Below, piece after piece: positions 10,580 through 21,700 of a stretch of 64,000 nt of DNA. Where the stretch lies: the NCBI GenBank assembly GCA_964017185.1, contig OZ024875.1, positions 31,877,456 through 31,941,455 on the forward strand, given 5' to 3'. The notes under the pieces were generated by a model. The model saw only the letters and a list, made by a program, of their open reading frames with translations. It had not been told where the DNA came from and searched no databases. Within the stretch, counting starts at the first letter, position 1. Every line of letters begins with the position of its first letter. This DNA comes from Rugalucina vietnamica. Taxonomy: Eukaryota; Mollusca; Bivalvia; Lucinida; Lucinidae. The position numbers and the translations under genes are program-made.

Positions 10580-11124
10580 CTGTCGAATCTAAAATTAGAA
10601 ATTTTCCATGACATGGGTTTTTATAGTTATATAAATAGCAATTTGTAATCATTATAAATAGATCTACAATATGTGGTCAATAATGATTGGCTCTTTGGAA
10701 TGCTGGTCCCCGGCTTTTGCGATGTATTTGTTAGTCTGATTGGGCTAAACCGGAATCCATTATTACAGACTGGAATTCCATTCTGGAAAACCCAGTTGTC
10801 TGGCGGGAGTTTGTGTGAGTCTGACAGAGTCTCAGAGTCAGAGGAGTGATTTTATGATTACTTTCCCCCTAAAACACGCCCAGTTTTCACCGATTATGGT
10901 ATGACCTTGTTTATTTCATGTGAAAAGTTATGTACAAATAGTTATTCTTGGTTTTTTATTCTCATATTGTTGGTTTACACAATGATTCAGAATTCCCCAG
11001 GAATGGTTGACCTATTTATTTTGCAGAAAAGAATCTAGCTGATTTGTGTGTGAATTTGTTTCAAAATAATGAAAATTTAGGCTTACAGGGTTATCTGTAA
11101 GTTATTTTTTTCATAGAATAAATA
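10580..11124. other. Intergenic, nothing identified
   Basis: Slightly less AT-rich around 10680-10880, with two ATTGG (reverse CCAAT) motifs. I cannot support a gene or repeat here. Confidence 0.35.
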
Positions 11125-11345
11125 CAGTCCAACCTGTCTTAAGCAAGCCCTGTATTAAGCAAGCACCTGTCTTAAGCAAGCACTTTGATTTCCCCCCAAT
11201 TGTGGGGGTGGACAGGGGGGTACCAAATCCCTGCTTCCCTCCCCTTTCTCCCCCACTTCACTCCCCCTTGGCCCCCAGTTCCCTCCCCCTAAAACCCCAC
11301 TTCCCTCCCTTTCTGTCTCACTTCCCTCCCCCAGCATCTGAAATC
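11125..11345. repeat. AAGCAAGC dispersed repeat plus CT-rich tract
   Basis: CCTGTCTTAAGCAAGCAC occurs twice and a related phrase once (11134-11190), followed by a C/T-rich low-complexity stretch with CTTCCCTCCC units to about 11340. A shorter copy with the same phrase next to a C-rich tract occurs at 17517-17690, inverted in order. Confidence 0.7.
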
Positions 11346-11484
11346 CTCGCCACGACAACTTAATTAACCCTTTTATATTCCATGAATTATGTTAAAATGT
11401 AGCATAATATAAAGAAAAGTACACAATTTACATTATGACTCTTAAAGTAGCGTCTCAACTCTTCATTATACCTTACACTGCAGC

Positions 11485-11770
11485 ATGCAAATGCTTAAAA
11501 AAGGTACAAGTAGGCAAAGATCAGGAAAAGGCGCAATCAGAAAAAGATTCCCACTCCAAAAACCGAGGTGGGAAAAAACCAAACTAACAATCAGATACTT
11601 TATAACCATGAAACATATCGTAAGCCGAATGAGCAGCTATTTTCCCAATAGGTGGCCACTCAGTTAACTTAATTAAAAATATGAAAACATACATAAGGCG
11701 CCAACAGCACAAAAAAATTTTAACACCAAGACATAAAACAAAAAGAACCACTACAGAAGTATCGACTTGG
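11485..11770 (+). repeat. Dispersed repeat, copy 1
   Basis: The block from AAAAAAGGTACAAGTAGGCA through GCCGAATGAGCAGCTATTTT to GCACCACAGAAG-like sequence is nearly the same as 46768-47035, and more distantly as 45890-46100. No coding capacity and no clear ends. Confidence 0.75.
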
Positions 11771-12585
11771 AACGATCAGTAACACAAAATTACTGGCGGG
11801 CTTAAACCGGTTTTACAGGTACCTAACCTCACCCTCAGCTTCTGCAGTGGTTCATAACATTTAGTTAGTTATTTGGTCCTTGTGGTTAATATTACAGGGT
11901 GTTAAGAAAGTTTGAAGACATTACAATATTCCTTATAACTTCACAATAAATACTCATACAATCTCAAAAATCTACACATTTAAAACCGCTTTCAATATCA
12001 ATTTGCACAGTATAATAAAACTTTGACAACTTCTGTTTTGACTGGTTTACATTACAATTTCTAAGCCAGGGTGCCACAGCTTTCTGCATTCTACATGAGA
12101 TATTGTGTAAAAAGGGTGATATATTAATCATAATTTAAAACACAGACAGTATAAAGTATGGAACATAAAATTAATTCAAGTGAAAGCCAATGTCCTGAAT
12201 ATCACCATGGACGTAACAGTTATTTTAAGATTGTTCAGGACATATTAATTTTCATCAAATGGAAACACATGATTTATGAACGGAAATGCTATGGGTGGTT
12301 TGATAGGGGGTAGGGGTAATAAAGACTTAACAGAAACAAAATATGAAGCAAACAACTTACATAAAATAGTTCATATTATGTGTTAAGTGTCTGTGAAGTG
12401 AACAGAATTTTTACAAATGTCCATTTTGTAGATTATGTGGTTAAAACTTGGCATACATTAAGTTTGGCCCCAAAAAGTACCAAAAATAGGGGAAATGGCG
12501 AAAAATTGAGAATTTCGTTCACGATATAAAATGATTACTGGTAGCGGCACGGTAAATCACACTTATATTGACGCCTGTATCAAAT
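11771..12585. other. Intergenic, nothing identified
   Basis: AT-rich sequence without a convincing reading frame, repeat or RNA gene. Confidence 0.35.
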
Positions 12586-14907
12586 CACAGTGTATATCCG
12601 AGCGTATGCAGAACAGACGGTTACGGAACGGACAGACGTTTACAGGAGCACGCGCTTTTTCGCGCCAAAAATGTTTTGTACAGTTTTTCATCCAAAACTG
12701 TACGCTTCGAATGTATTGTTACATCGGCCTTGCATGTCCATCTACTATCTTCCAAAACACCATAATTTCCGGCATGGAAGCCTTGTAGTTTAAGCAGAAT
12801 TTTGTTGCTTAGCAACAAAAACATTACGGAGCGGAACAGTTTACAGATTCGTTTATGTTACGGGGCGGAACAGACGTAGCCTACGAAAAAAACAGACGAA
12901 TCAGCATACGGAGCGGTCACAGACGGCCATGAATACTACATGAACAACACTGTGATGTCAAATATAACACTTTGCGGCAACCTTCTGTATTGTAGCACTC
13001 GAACGTGACCAGATGGAACACACCTGGTGACCTGGATCAGCATCGTACATGTATCAGAATAGCATCGACTATGTTGTGAAAACAAAAAGTTGTTTGGAGG
13101 CAAACAGCAGATCAGAGAGAGAGGGGGGAGAGGTCCCGATAGCTCAGTGGTAAAAGCGCCCGCTTCGGGGGCGAGATGTCGTGGGTTCGCCCAGGCCGCG
13201 CCATATCAAATGCGTTAAAATGGTACCAATGGCTTCCTTGGTGCTCAGCATCACGAGGCAATCACGGCTTTTCTTCTCCTTTAAATATAGTATCACTAAT
13301 AGTGCATATCTAACAATAAATTCTAAAATAAAAGACTGAAAAAGTCTGAAAAGGTCCGATAATAAGACTCATGTCTGTTTTAACCGGGGGTCTATATGGA
13401 AGGCTGGCATTCGTGCTGAATACATGTACGTTAGTAATATAGAGACCCTGGAATTTCGGTCAAAGGAAAAGGTTCCCTGTTTGCATACTCAGTCCTTAAG
13501 CAAAGTCATCAAGCGAACAACACCTCCGTACACACCGGTGGGAGTACTCTCCAAGCATCGGTCATACAGCCTTCTCATTAGCAGGCGGCAGGAGGCTAAA
13601 ATGCCTTCTATTATGAATGTTCAGACTCCTACTTTTCATATATTCACAGTGTATTTCTTTTAAATGACCCTATTTTTGCCTTCTACTTGAAGTTTTCAGC
13701 CTGTTACTTCAAAAGTTAGTGAAAAGGCTGGTCATATATTCCAAAGTCTTTCCATATATGAATGATGCGTGAGAATCAGCCAAGACGCCGCAAAAGGGAG
13801 CTTGCGGTGGGAGATAAAATCTTTGGCTTGATTTGTAAGCATATATGATTCTGTCATGCATCTTACTTATTTGATTTACTCGCAGTTTATTACTATTTAG
13901 CCATGCTTGTGCATATTAACACGATGAAGCATCGGAATATGAACATGATGAGTGCATCGAATGAATCCATGTTGTTATGACGTACGCCATAAACATTTAT
14001 TAAAGTAAGGATTTAGAATTTTAGATGTCATGACAGCTAAAACCTGTCGGGAAATGGCTTCCGCTGCCTGATTACTCATTGAAGTGCTAGTGTCGTCTAG
14101 CTGTGACAAGGACACAATACCGACTGTCAGCCACTAGCTAGCTGCGATCCACTGTATACTGGCCGATTGAGATGGCATAGTTGGTCATGACACTGCACCT
14201 GGGTTAAAATTGTTTGATTCACCCTATGAATGTGGTGAAATATTTGCTAAGCAGGATGGTGAGGAACAGATGGACAGACAGACGCTGGGTCTGTAAAAAT
14301 TCTGTTGTCTATAGTGAATCAGAAAGCTCGAGTGAGCTAAAACATGTTTGTATCTTACATTTCTACTATACAGTGTCTGTTTCTATCCGTATTCTAAAGC
14401 TCGCCTACGTCTGTTCCGTTTCGTATGGAAATGCGTCATTTCGTCTGTTCCGCTCCGTAACAAACGACTGTACCGCCCCGTAACCATGAAATTACCATAC
14501 GCTTCAGAAAAAAACAAATATTGGCTATTTTTACTGGAAAACATATAAAATATTTAATGTCTGGTGGTTCAGGACATATTTAACTACATACGGACTAAAT
14601 CCAAAAGGTTGACAATGGCTTATTTTGCAAGCAATCTCGACACACAGCCAAAAAACATACAAAATATGCCATTTTTCACACGTCTTGGGCAGTTATGGCG
14701 AACCCCCTGAAAAATCATTGTGCTCTTGAGCACAGACAACTAGACGGGTATGTATGCAACACATCTGCTCTAGTTTGGTCTCAATATTTGCATTAGTCAC
14801 TTTAAAAGAACGGGAAAAACATTTTTGGCGCGAAAAAGCGCGTGCTCCTGTAAACGTCTGTCCGTTCCGTAACCGTCTGTTCTGCATACGCTCGGATATA
14901 CACTGTG
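12586..14907. mobile_element. Non-autonomous Transib/RAG-like element, 2.3 kb
   Basis: The first 92 bp (12586-12677) are repeated in inverted form at 14816-14907 without a difference that I can see. The element starts CACAGTG and ends CACTGTG, and CAAAT lies directly on both sides (12581-12585 and 14908-14912), a 5 bp target duplication. CAC(A/T)(A/G)TG termini with 5 bp duplications are the known pattern of Transib and RAG-type transposons. More inverted CGGAGCGGAACAG / CTGTTCCGCTCCG pieces lie inside the ends. The interior has no transposase; it holds a SINE at 13132-13290 and unremarkable AT-rich DNA. The ends and duplication are directly visible; the superfamily is inferred. Confidence 0.8.
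13132..13290 (+). mobile_element. tRNA-derived SINE, copy 1
   Basis: The 5' head is tRNA-like: GTCCCGATAGCTCAGTGG (A box TAGCTCAGTGG) and GTGGGTTCGCCC (B box, slightly off consensus). The body (GTTAAAATGGTACCA.TGGCT...GCTCAGCAT...GGC.TTTCTTCTCC) is shared with the copy at 43037-43215. The anticodon arm does not form a normal tRNA, so this is not a tRNA gene. Confidence 0.8.
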
Positions 14908-17516
14908 CAAATATTACCACACCAATCTGATTAAACTATTGTATGTGTATGTTGTATTCAAATTAATAAAGTTTTTATTGCAAAAAGTCATGCTGACGAC
15001 TCTGAGGAACAGGCTAAGGTAGAACATATTGTTCATTAAGATTTGTTTAAAAATAATGAAGGGACGTCATCAAAATAAAGTTTGGTTACACCAGAACATA
15101 CATAATAGCATTATATTAGAAAAAGAAATGACAATAACCATGCAGTTTCAAATGTTTATAAAATAATTACCTATACTATTTGTGGCCTATTTCAAAAATG
15201 GGGGTACTCTAAGACTTTGCCCAGCAATTCCAGAAAGTTTATGAGATAATAGGAAATGATGACTCAAATTAGCATAATAACGTTCCTGACAATATTTGTA
15301 ATCAACGTGTTCAACATGAATCCAGTTGGTATTAGAAATTTAAGCAGTTTCGCAGACAAGTACGGTTTAAACCCACATTTTGCATATTTTAGACACTCAG
15401 CTCAGAAGAAAGGTCTCTTATTGTCACGTAAAATTTTATAATTAGTTTCGTAGAAAACCAAGTTCTGTCCATTATATCTTGCATTACACTTGTTCAATAT
15501 TAAAATAACAGAGGTTTTTGAAATCTAAATGCCTTACTAAACATTTTGTGTCCTTTTGAATGATGTCTTTGAACTTTCTTAACACTGTATATAAAGACAT
15601 TCAATTTGTCTCTGAGACTCGTATACTTCTGATACTGGTGGATTTCTGATAATCACCTCAGGTATTCGTATTTGTCAAGAGAAACTGTACTAGAGTGTAT
15701 CTTGTAAAAGAAGGCTAGAAGGACACCCCCTGTGGGACTCCAATGAAGCCTCTCAAGGCATACTAAAATGTAAGCCTCTGTGCCTATGTTTTAAATGAGT
15801 GCTTAAAATTCCCAAATGGTCTTGGATGAGACCAATTATTAGAAAAGAGACTTTTCCAAAACAGAATAGTTCTTGAGAAAATGCATTTTTCAGGACAACG
15901 TAGCTAGTGTATAGTGATCCGTGTGATGTTGACCGCTGAGTACAGACCAGGAGCTGTTTTCTGTACCAGCCTTAGTTATTGAGCTGGCACAACTTACCTC
16001 CCAGAAAAGGTTTGACGATGGATATATATTATTTGTACCTTCTACATCATTTCTAGGCACGTCGTACGGTCAAATTATGGTAGCAGTTTTTACCTAGGAC
16101 GAAATCTTTACGCCTACCCAAAGTAGTTTTTTGTAATAAACAGAAATCAGAGGAAAATGTGCCTCATTCATAAAATGAGATATATATATAGTGCCGGGTT
16201 CAATGCCGATCATTCGGGCCGGGACACCGGAACTGGGACAAAGCCTCGGCAATCTAATACCACTTTTTGATAACGCTCAGAGAGCCGATCCACTCAAGCC
16301 TCTAATCACGTACAACATTCAAGTGTATGATGACCCTTTATGCGGAAACTTGACAATCACGTCAGTTTGCATGTAACCATTGTTCACAACTCGACCTACG
16401 TTTTAACTAGGTCGTGAAACACCTGAAAATGGGTATCGCAATAACTTTGACTTCGGAACCCATGTTGACAGTCAACAAGAAAGCCGTTTCAAAACCCAGA
16501 TGCTTGTTTATGTTGGTGATTTTTATAAATAAATGATCTAGAGTTTTGCAAACAAAGCAAGTTAGCGACACCGGTCAATAATTAGCTACATCATACTTTT
16601 CTCCTTTCTTAAATATCGGGGCTACACTGTGTACATCTGTATTTGCTTTTTAAAATTGTTCACCTGACATAACTTGAGACGGAGCTTAGAAGTTCGGTCG
16701 TGTGTTTCTGTTAAGATGTGAGGATAAAACATAATAATTTGTGTGTCGCTAATAGTCTGGTACAGCACCCTAATCAAGCGACTCATTGAATATAGAGGCC
16801 AGAAGAAGAATATGCTTTCAACATCCTTGCACGCGGACCATCCGACCCAGGCGCCTTATGTACATTCAAATTATTCAACAGTTTAATGACTCCTTTAGGG
16901 GTCAACTTTTATCTCACCAACAGCGGTGAAAGCTCCAGTGCCCCCCTTTTTGGGGGGGAGTGGGGATCAGCTGATTCTTATGTGAATAAAATATAAAAGT
17001 TTGATCCTTTGAAATCAGTGAACATTTTCAATGGGAGATGTCATGTGTCATATTGCGCAATTTCGGGTACTGAAAGCTATTTGAAACTGACTTTATAAAT
17101 GTTAGCTTTTGATCTAATAGCATTTTTATCAACTGCAAACAGCATGTTCATCAATGTACTTGTTCAAAGATTGCAATCAGCATGCTTTTCGTGGCACTTA
17201 TTCACAAGAGCTTTTTCTGCGACTTGTAAAACAGCAAAAGACAATATCTGCACATGTGCATTGTAATCAGCATGTTCTTCGTGGCACTTGGTGAGGCGAC
17301 GGTAAAGGTCTCCATACAATCTTAACCATATCGTACTAGTCATTTCATTCAGTCATTTTTCGACGAAGGGATGTCAGTTACTGTATGGCTGAGTGGAAGA
17401 ATGATGGTATAAAAGAAAATGAATTCTGTAAGAGACTCGCAATATCATTTAAAGCCCATAAATAAACCAATTAAAGCACTGACTTAGACTTATATCAATG
17501 AAACAATTGATAATTA
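14908..17516. other. Intergenic, nothing firmly identified
   Basis: No coding sequence recognised. A short GC-richer island at 16190-16376 has an open frame with no family resemblance. A roughly 30 bp direct repeat (AATCAGCATG.T.TTCGTGGCACTT) occurs near 17175 and 17262. Confidence 0.35.
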
Positions 17517-17695
17517 CCCCGCCACTCCTATCCCACACCCAGCCCCCTCTTCCCCCTACCCCCGCCCCCTCTCTCCCCGTCCCCGCCCCCTCTCTCCCCG
17601 CTCCCCGCCCCCTCTCTCCCCGCTCTCTCCCCGCTTTAATACATGTAAATGAACCTCTATTAAGCAAGCACCTGTCTTATGTGGCCAGAGGCCAC
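17517..17695. repeat. C-rich tract next to AAGCAAGC repeat fragment
   Basis: CCCGCCCCCTCTCTCCCCG-type units run to about 17634, followed by TATTAAGCAAGCACCTGTCT, the phrase also found at 11134-11190. Confidence 0.75.
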
Positions 17696-18744
17696 TAGTT
17701 TCTGTCCCAATTATGGCCATAAGCCACTCATTTCATCAATTTCACAAAAAAGAAATATTTTGACAAAATAATTTACAAAATCATTTACACCTTTCCAGAA
17801 TCGTTTACACCTCGCACTACCACTTCCGCCATATTTTGTGCACCCTGAAGTGTACACTCACCACAAGCATTTTCTTTCCTACAGGCAAAGTCACACATCT
17901 GCCCGTTATTATCAGTATTCATTTTTCCCTATGTCGCATGTTCTTTGGAACATGTTACCAGCTGATCTCGTCCATCAATTTATCCATTGGAAAACAGCGA
18001 TGTCATGATAAAACATCAGTTAATCTGTTCAGAAAACAGCGATGTCATATGATAAAACAGAATCTATGAAATTATCAATGCACTTGTTTACTCTTTTGTT
18101 CTTCTTCTTTTCAGCAACAACATTAAATTGATACTGTGCTGTAGAAATCATTGATGTCTGAAGTATTGTCTGCTGACACTAAGGTGAATACCACTGCATA
18201 GACACTGAGCCATTCTGTTGACAGTTGTCAGTGATGTTTGGGCTATAAAGTAAGTACATGTAACAGTGACAAGCCTCAATGGACTGCACTTCTGACCAGG
18301 CAGAAGTAACTAACATGTTATAATTATTATAACTTAAAGGACAAGTCAACAATGTGAACATACTCAATACACGCACAGGTGTCTGTCACATAATAACAAA
18401 CAGCACTAATGGACATAATTGTCTACAGCCCGTTCGCTACATATGTTGGAATGTGTCACCCATCCATTCCATATGTTTCTTGTCTGTTCCTCGTTCAGTT
18501 TATGTGTTTCTTGTCCCCGATATCCATAATTTTGATCATCTTCAAAACTGTTCGAGTGTTCGTCCATTGGTTGATTAACAGATAAGTGGCTCCTTTATGC
18601 GAAGACGAAAAATGTTGAGCCCATCAATGTGGACTCCGTAGACTATCAAAGTTATGTTTTATTTTTTTGTATCTCCAAAGTAAAATTTCAGCTCACCCGA
18701 GTTTTATTTTAGTAACTAAGATAATGTCCTGTTGTCTTTTACAG
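17696..18744. other. Upstream flank of the SAMD9-like gene
   Basis: Should contain the untranslated first exon(s) and promoter, since the start codon sits three bases after an AG acceptor (18743-18744). I cannot place the transcription start. A 39 bp near-duplication (AAAACAGCGATGTCAT) lies at 17991-18062. Confidence 0.4.
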
Positions 18745-18747
18745 ATC

Positions 18748-21700
18748 ATGGCTGAAGCAAAGGAAACTTCAGGTAATTGTATAGATTTTTTGATGTAATA
18801 TGATCAATAATTGGTTTTAACTTGTTCTCCAAGTTACTTTTTTGATAACTCCACCATAGGAATCAGACATTCCATAGTCATTCTATTTAGCCCACATACA
18901 GGTCTTTTTTGGAAAAACATTTATGTATAAGCATGCAATAAACCAACATCTTGTAAGATGTAGTCTACAGATTTATATGTTACACCAAAAGAAGACAAAC
19001 TATGGGCAAAGTAATTGAATGGTTCTTCTATTACTTCTTAATCTTTAAATTGGTTAGGGGCGGCCCCCGAGGCCGAGTGGTTAAGGTCGCTGACTTCAGT
19101 GCTCTTAATCATTCAATCATCTCACCGCTGTGGGTTCGCGCCTCGCTCAGGGCACGAGTCACATGTGGGACAAGCCAAGTTCTGCTTGCGGGTGTGTCAG
19201 GTGGTTTTTCCCCGGGTACTCCGGTTTTTGCCCCACCAACTGATTGATTCGTCTCGATATGAGTGAAAAAGCTTGAAAGGGACGTAAAACTGAATAAAAA
19301 AAAAAAAAAAAAAAAAAAAAATTGGTTAGGGTGGCCAAACTTAAATTTCCTACTTTTCAACAATCCAAATCAATTGCAAATTGCTCTGGTCAACCCTGAA
19401 GAGAACCAACAAAAGGTGGCCAAATCTGCTGATTTCAATTGTATACCAGTCTAACTTGCTTTATAAATCAATCACCACATGAAAATTGTCTGGAATAGTA
19501 TTTCTATGTTGGCAAGTTGATAGGGTAATCTCTTCACTACCTCACAAAGAAGTCAACAGTTCATCAATGAATTTATATAGATTGTTTGCAGCATTAGAAA
19601 GAACTTAAGTGTTATGTTGGCCATAGTTAGAGTTCCCCAGCTGTAATAATAATAAAAATAAAAAAAGAAGACAAAATTGGTATCCTAAAATGACAAACTT
19701 TAGTATCTACAAACTATTCACAACATTTTTACATAATGCTCATGTACACATGTACCATAATGGGTAGTTGCTATGATGCTGCTATGCTAACTTTTTCTGT
19801 TTTAGCTCCAAACATTATCCAGCTGATTAACTGCCAGGGAATACAGATTGGTGAAAAGAACAGTTTAATTGTGACAAATGAAGCTAAAGACATTATCCAA
19901 ACAGGTAAATATTCTAAGCAGATATTTCCTATATGTAAAGAATGATGGCTGTTCAATTAATTATACCCCCGCCAAAACGAAGTTTTAAGGGGGGTATACT
20001 GTTTTCACGTTATCCGTCCGTCCGTGAGTGCGTCCGTTCGTCCGTCCGTCCGTAACGTTTTGTTTCTTTAATATCTTGAAGACCCATTGATGGAATTTCA
20101 TGAAACTTTGCAGGCATCTGTATATCTATGAAGCAAATATGTACATGCAAAAATTAAGGGCTAGGGGCCAGTCCCTTTTGAGTTACTTCCCTTTATAGTT
20201 CTTGATGGCTTTTATATACAGTGAAGATAGTGCATTTACGGGCCGATCAACTCCTACAACAGTTTTTGTTGGAACTTTTTGATATTATGCCTAAATGATG
20301 TAGGCCCATTGGACATTTGCATGAAGAAATGTTATCACGAAAAAATAATTTTTGACAAAATGACAGCTATGAGAACTTAGGCAATTTTTTTTACTTTTTT
20401 TACAGGTAAGGGCTTTCACGGGCCGATGAACTCCTACAACAGTTTTTGATGGAACAATTTGATATCATGCCTACATGATGTACACCCATTGGACATTTGC
20501 ATGAAGAAATGTTATTGCAAAAAAAATAATTTTTGACAAAATGACAGCTATGAGAACTTAGGCAATTTTCTTACTTTTTTTTACAGGAAAGGGCTTTCAC
20601 GGGCCGATCAATTTCACCACAGTTTTTGATGGAACAATTTGATATCATGCCTACATGATGTACACCCACTGGACATTTGCTTGAAGGAATTTTATTGTGA
20701 AAAAAATATTTTTTTTAAAATTACCGGAATGAGAACTTAGACAATTTTTCTTCGTTTTTTTACAGGTAAGGGCTTTCATGGGCCGATCAACTCCTATCAC
20801 AGTTTTTGATGGAACAATTTGATATCATGCCTACATGATGTACACCCATTGGACATATGCATGAAGAAATTTTATTGTGAAAAAATAATTTTTGTTAAAA
20901 TTACAGCAATGAGAACTTAGACAATTTTTCTTAGTTTTTTTTTTCTTAATTTTTTTACAGGTAAGGGCTTTCATGGGCCGATCAACTCCTACCACAGTTT
21001 TTGATGGAACAATTTGATATCATGCCTACATGATGTACACCCATTGGAAATTTGCATGAAGAATTGTTATTATGAAAAAATAATTTTTGATAAAATGACA
21101 GCTATGAGAACTTAGACAATTTTTTTTTTTTTTTTTGTACACCCATTGGACATTTGCATGAAGAAATTTTATTGCCAAAATAATTTTTGTGGTAAACAGT
21201 TAACCTGCGGGGGGTATTTAATAAGCATTGCTTATTGTCTCTTTTTTCATTGTACATGTACTTTGATTGCTTTCAAGATGGTTTGTGCACATGGATGTGC
21301 AATAATGCACTCTTTGCCACTGAAGTATTATGGGTACATGTACATATACAGACCATGGTGTAACAGTTACTGTAGGGTAAACCTGTGAAAAGTAGTTACC
21401 ACAATAATGGATAATGATCACTGCTGCTGCACCACCAATTACTATACATGTATTCACATGGATTGCATATTACAGATAAAGTGTTATATTGAGGTTATTG
21501 TGTTTAAAATAATGCTCTAATCTGGTACAAAATTGGATCTATATCACACATGCTTTTTATAGCAAATTGAATCATTAAATTCCAACTGCCTCAATTTCTA
21601 CCATTTTCAGAGTATGGTGAAGTTGGTTGTTTGACGAAAAACCAGGTAGGGGTGTTGCTTGTTAAGCTCTGTTTTGAAAGCCTACCTGAGTCCACACTGA

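Noticed and set aside
12586..12625. Complete RAG recombination signal (heptamer, spacer, nonamer)
   Set aside because: The heptamer CACAGTG is perfect, but no ACAAAAACC-like nonamer stands at 12 or 23 bases. Only the Transib-type end is claimed.
13132..13203. tRNA gene
   Set aside because: A and B boxes are present but the arms do not fold as a mature tRNA and the sequence continues into a SINE body shared with another copy.
16191..16376. Open frame with relatively high GC
   Set aside because: No recognisable family, no splice context and no conserved neighbour. It could be a decayed exon but cannot be supported.
19002..19247. Frame inside intron 1 of the SAMD9-like gene
   Set aside because: It lies across a SINE; equivalent frames appear in the other SINE copies.
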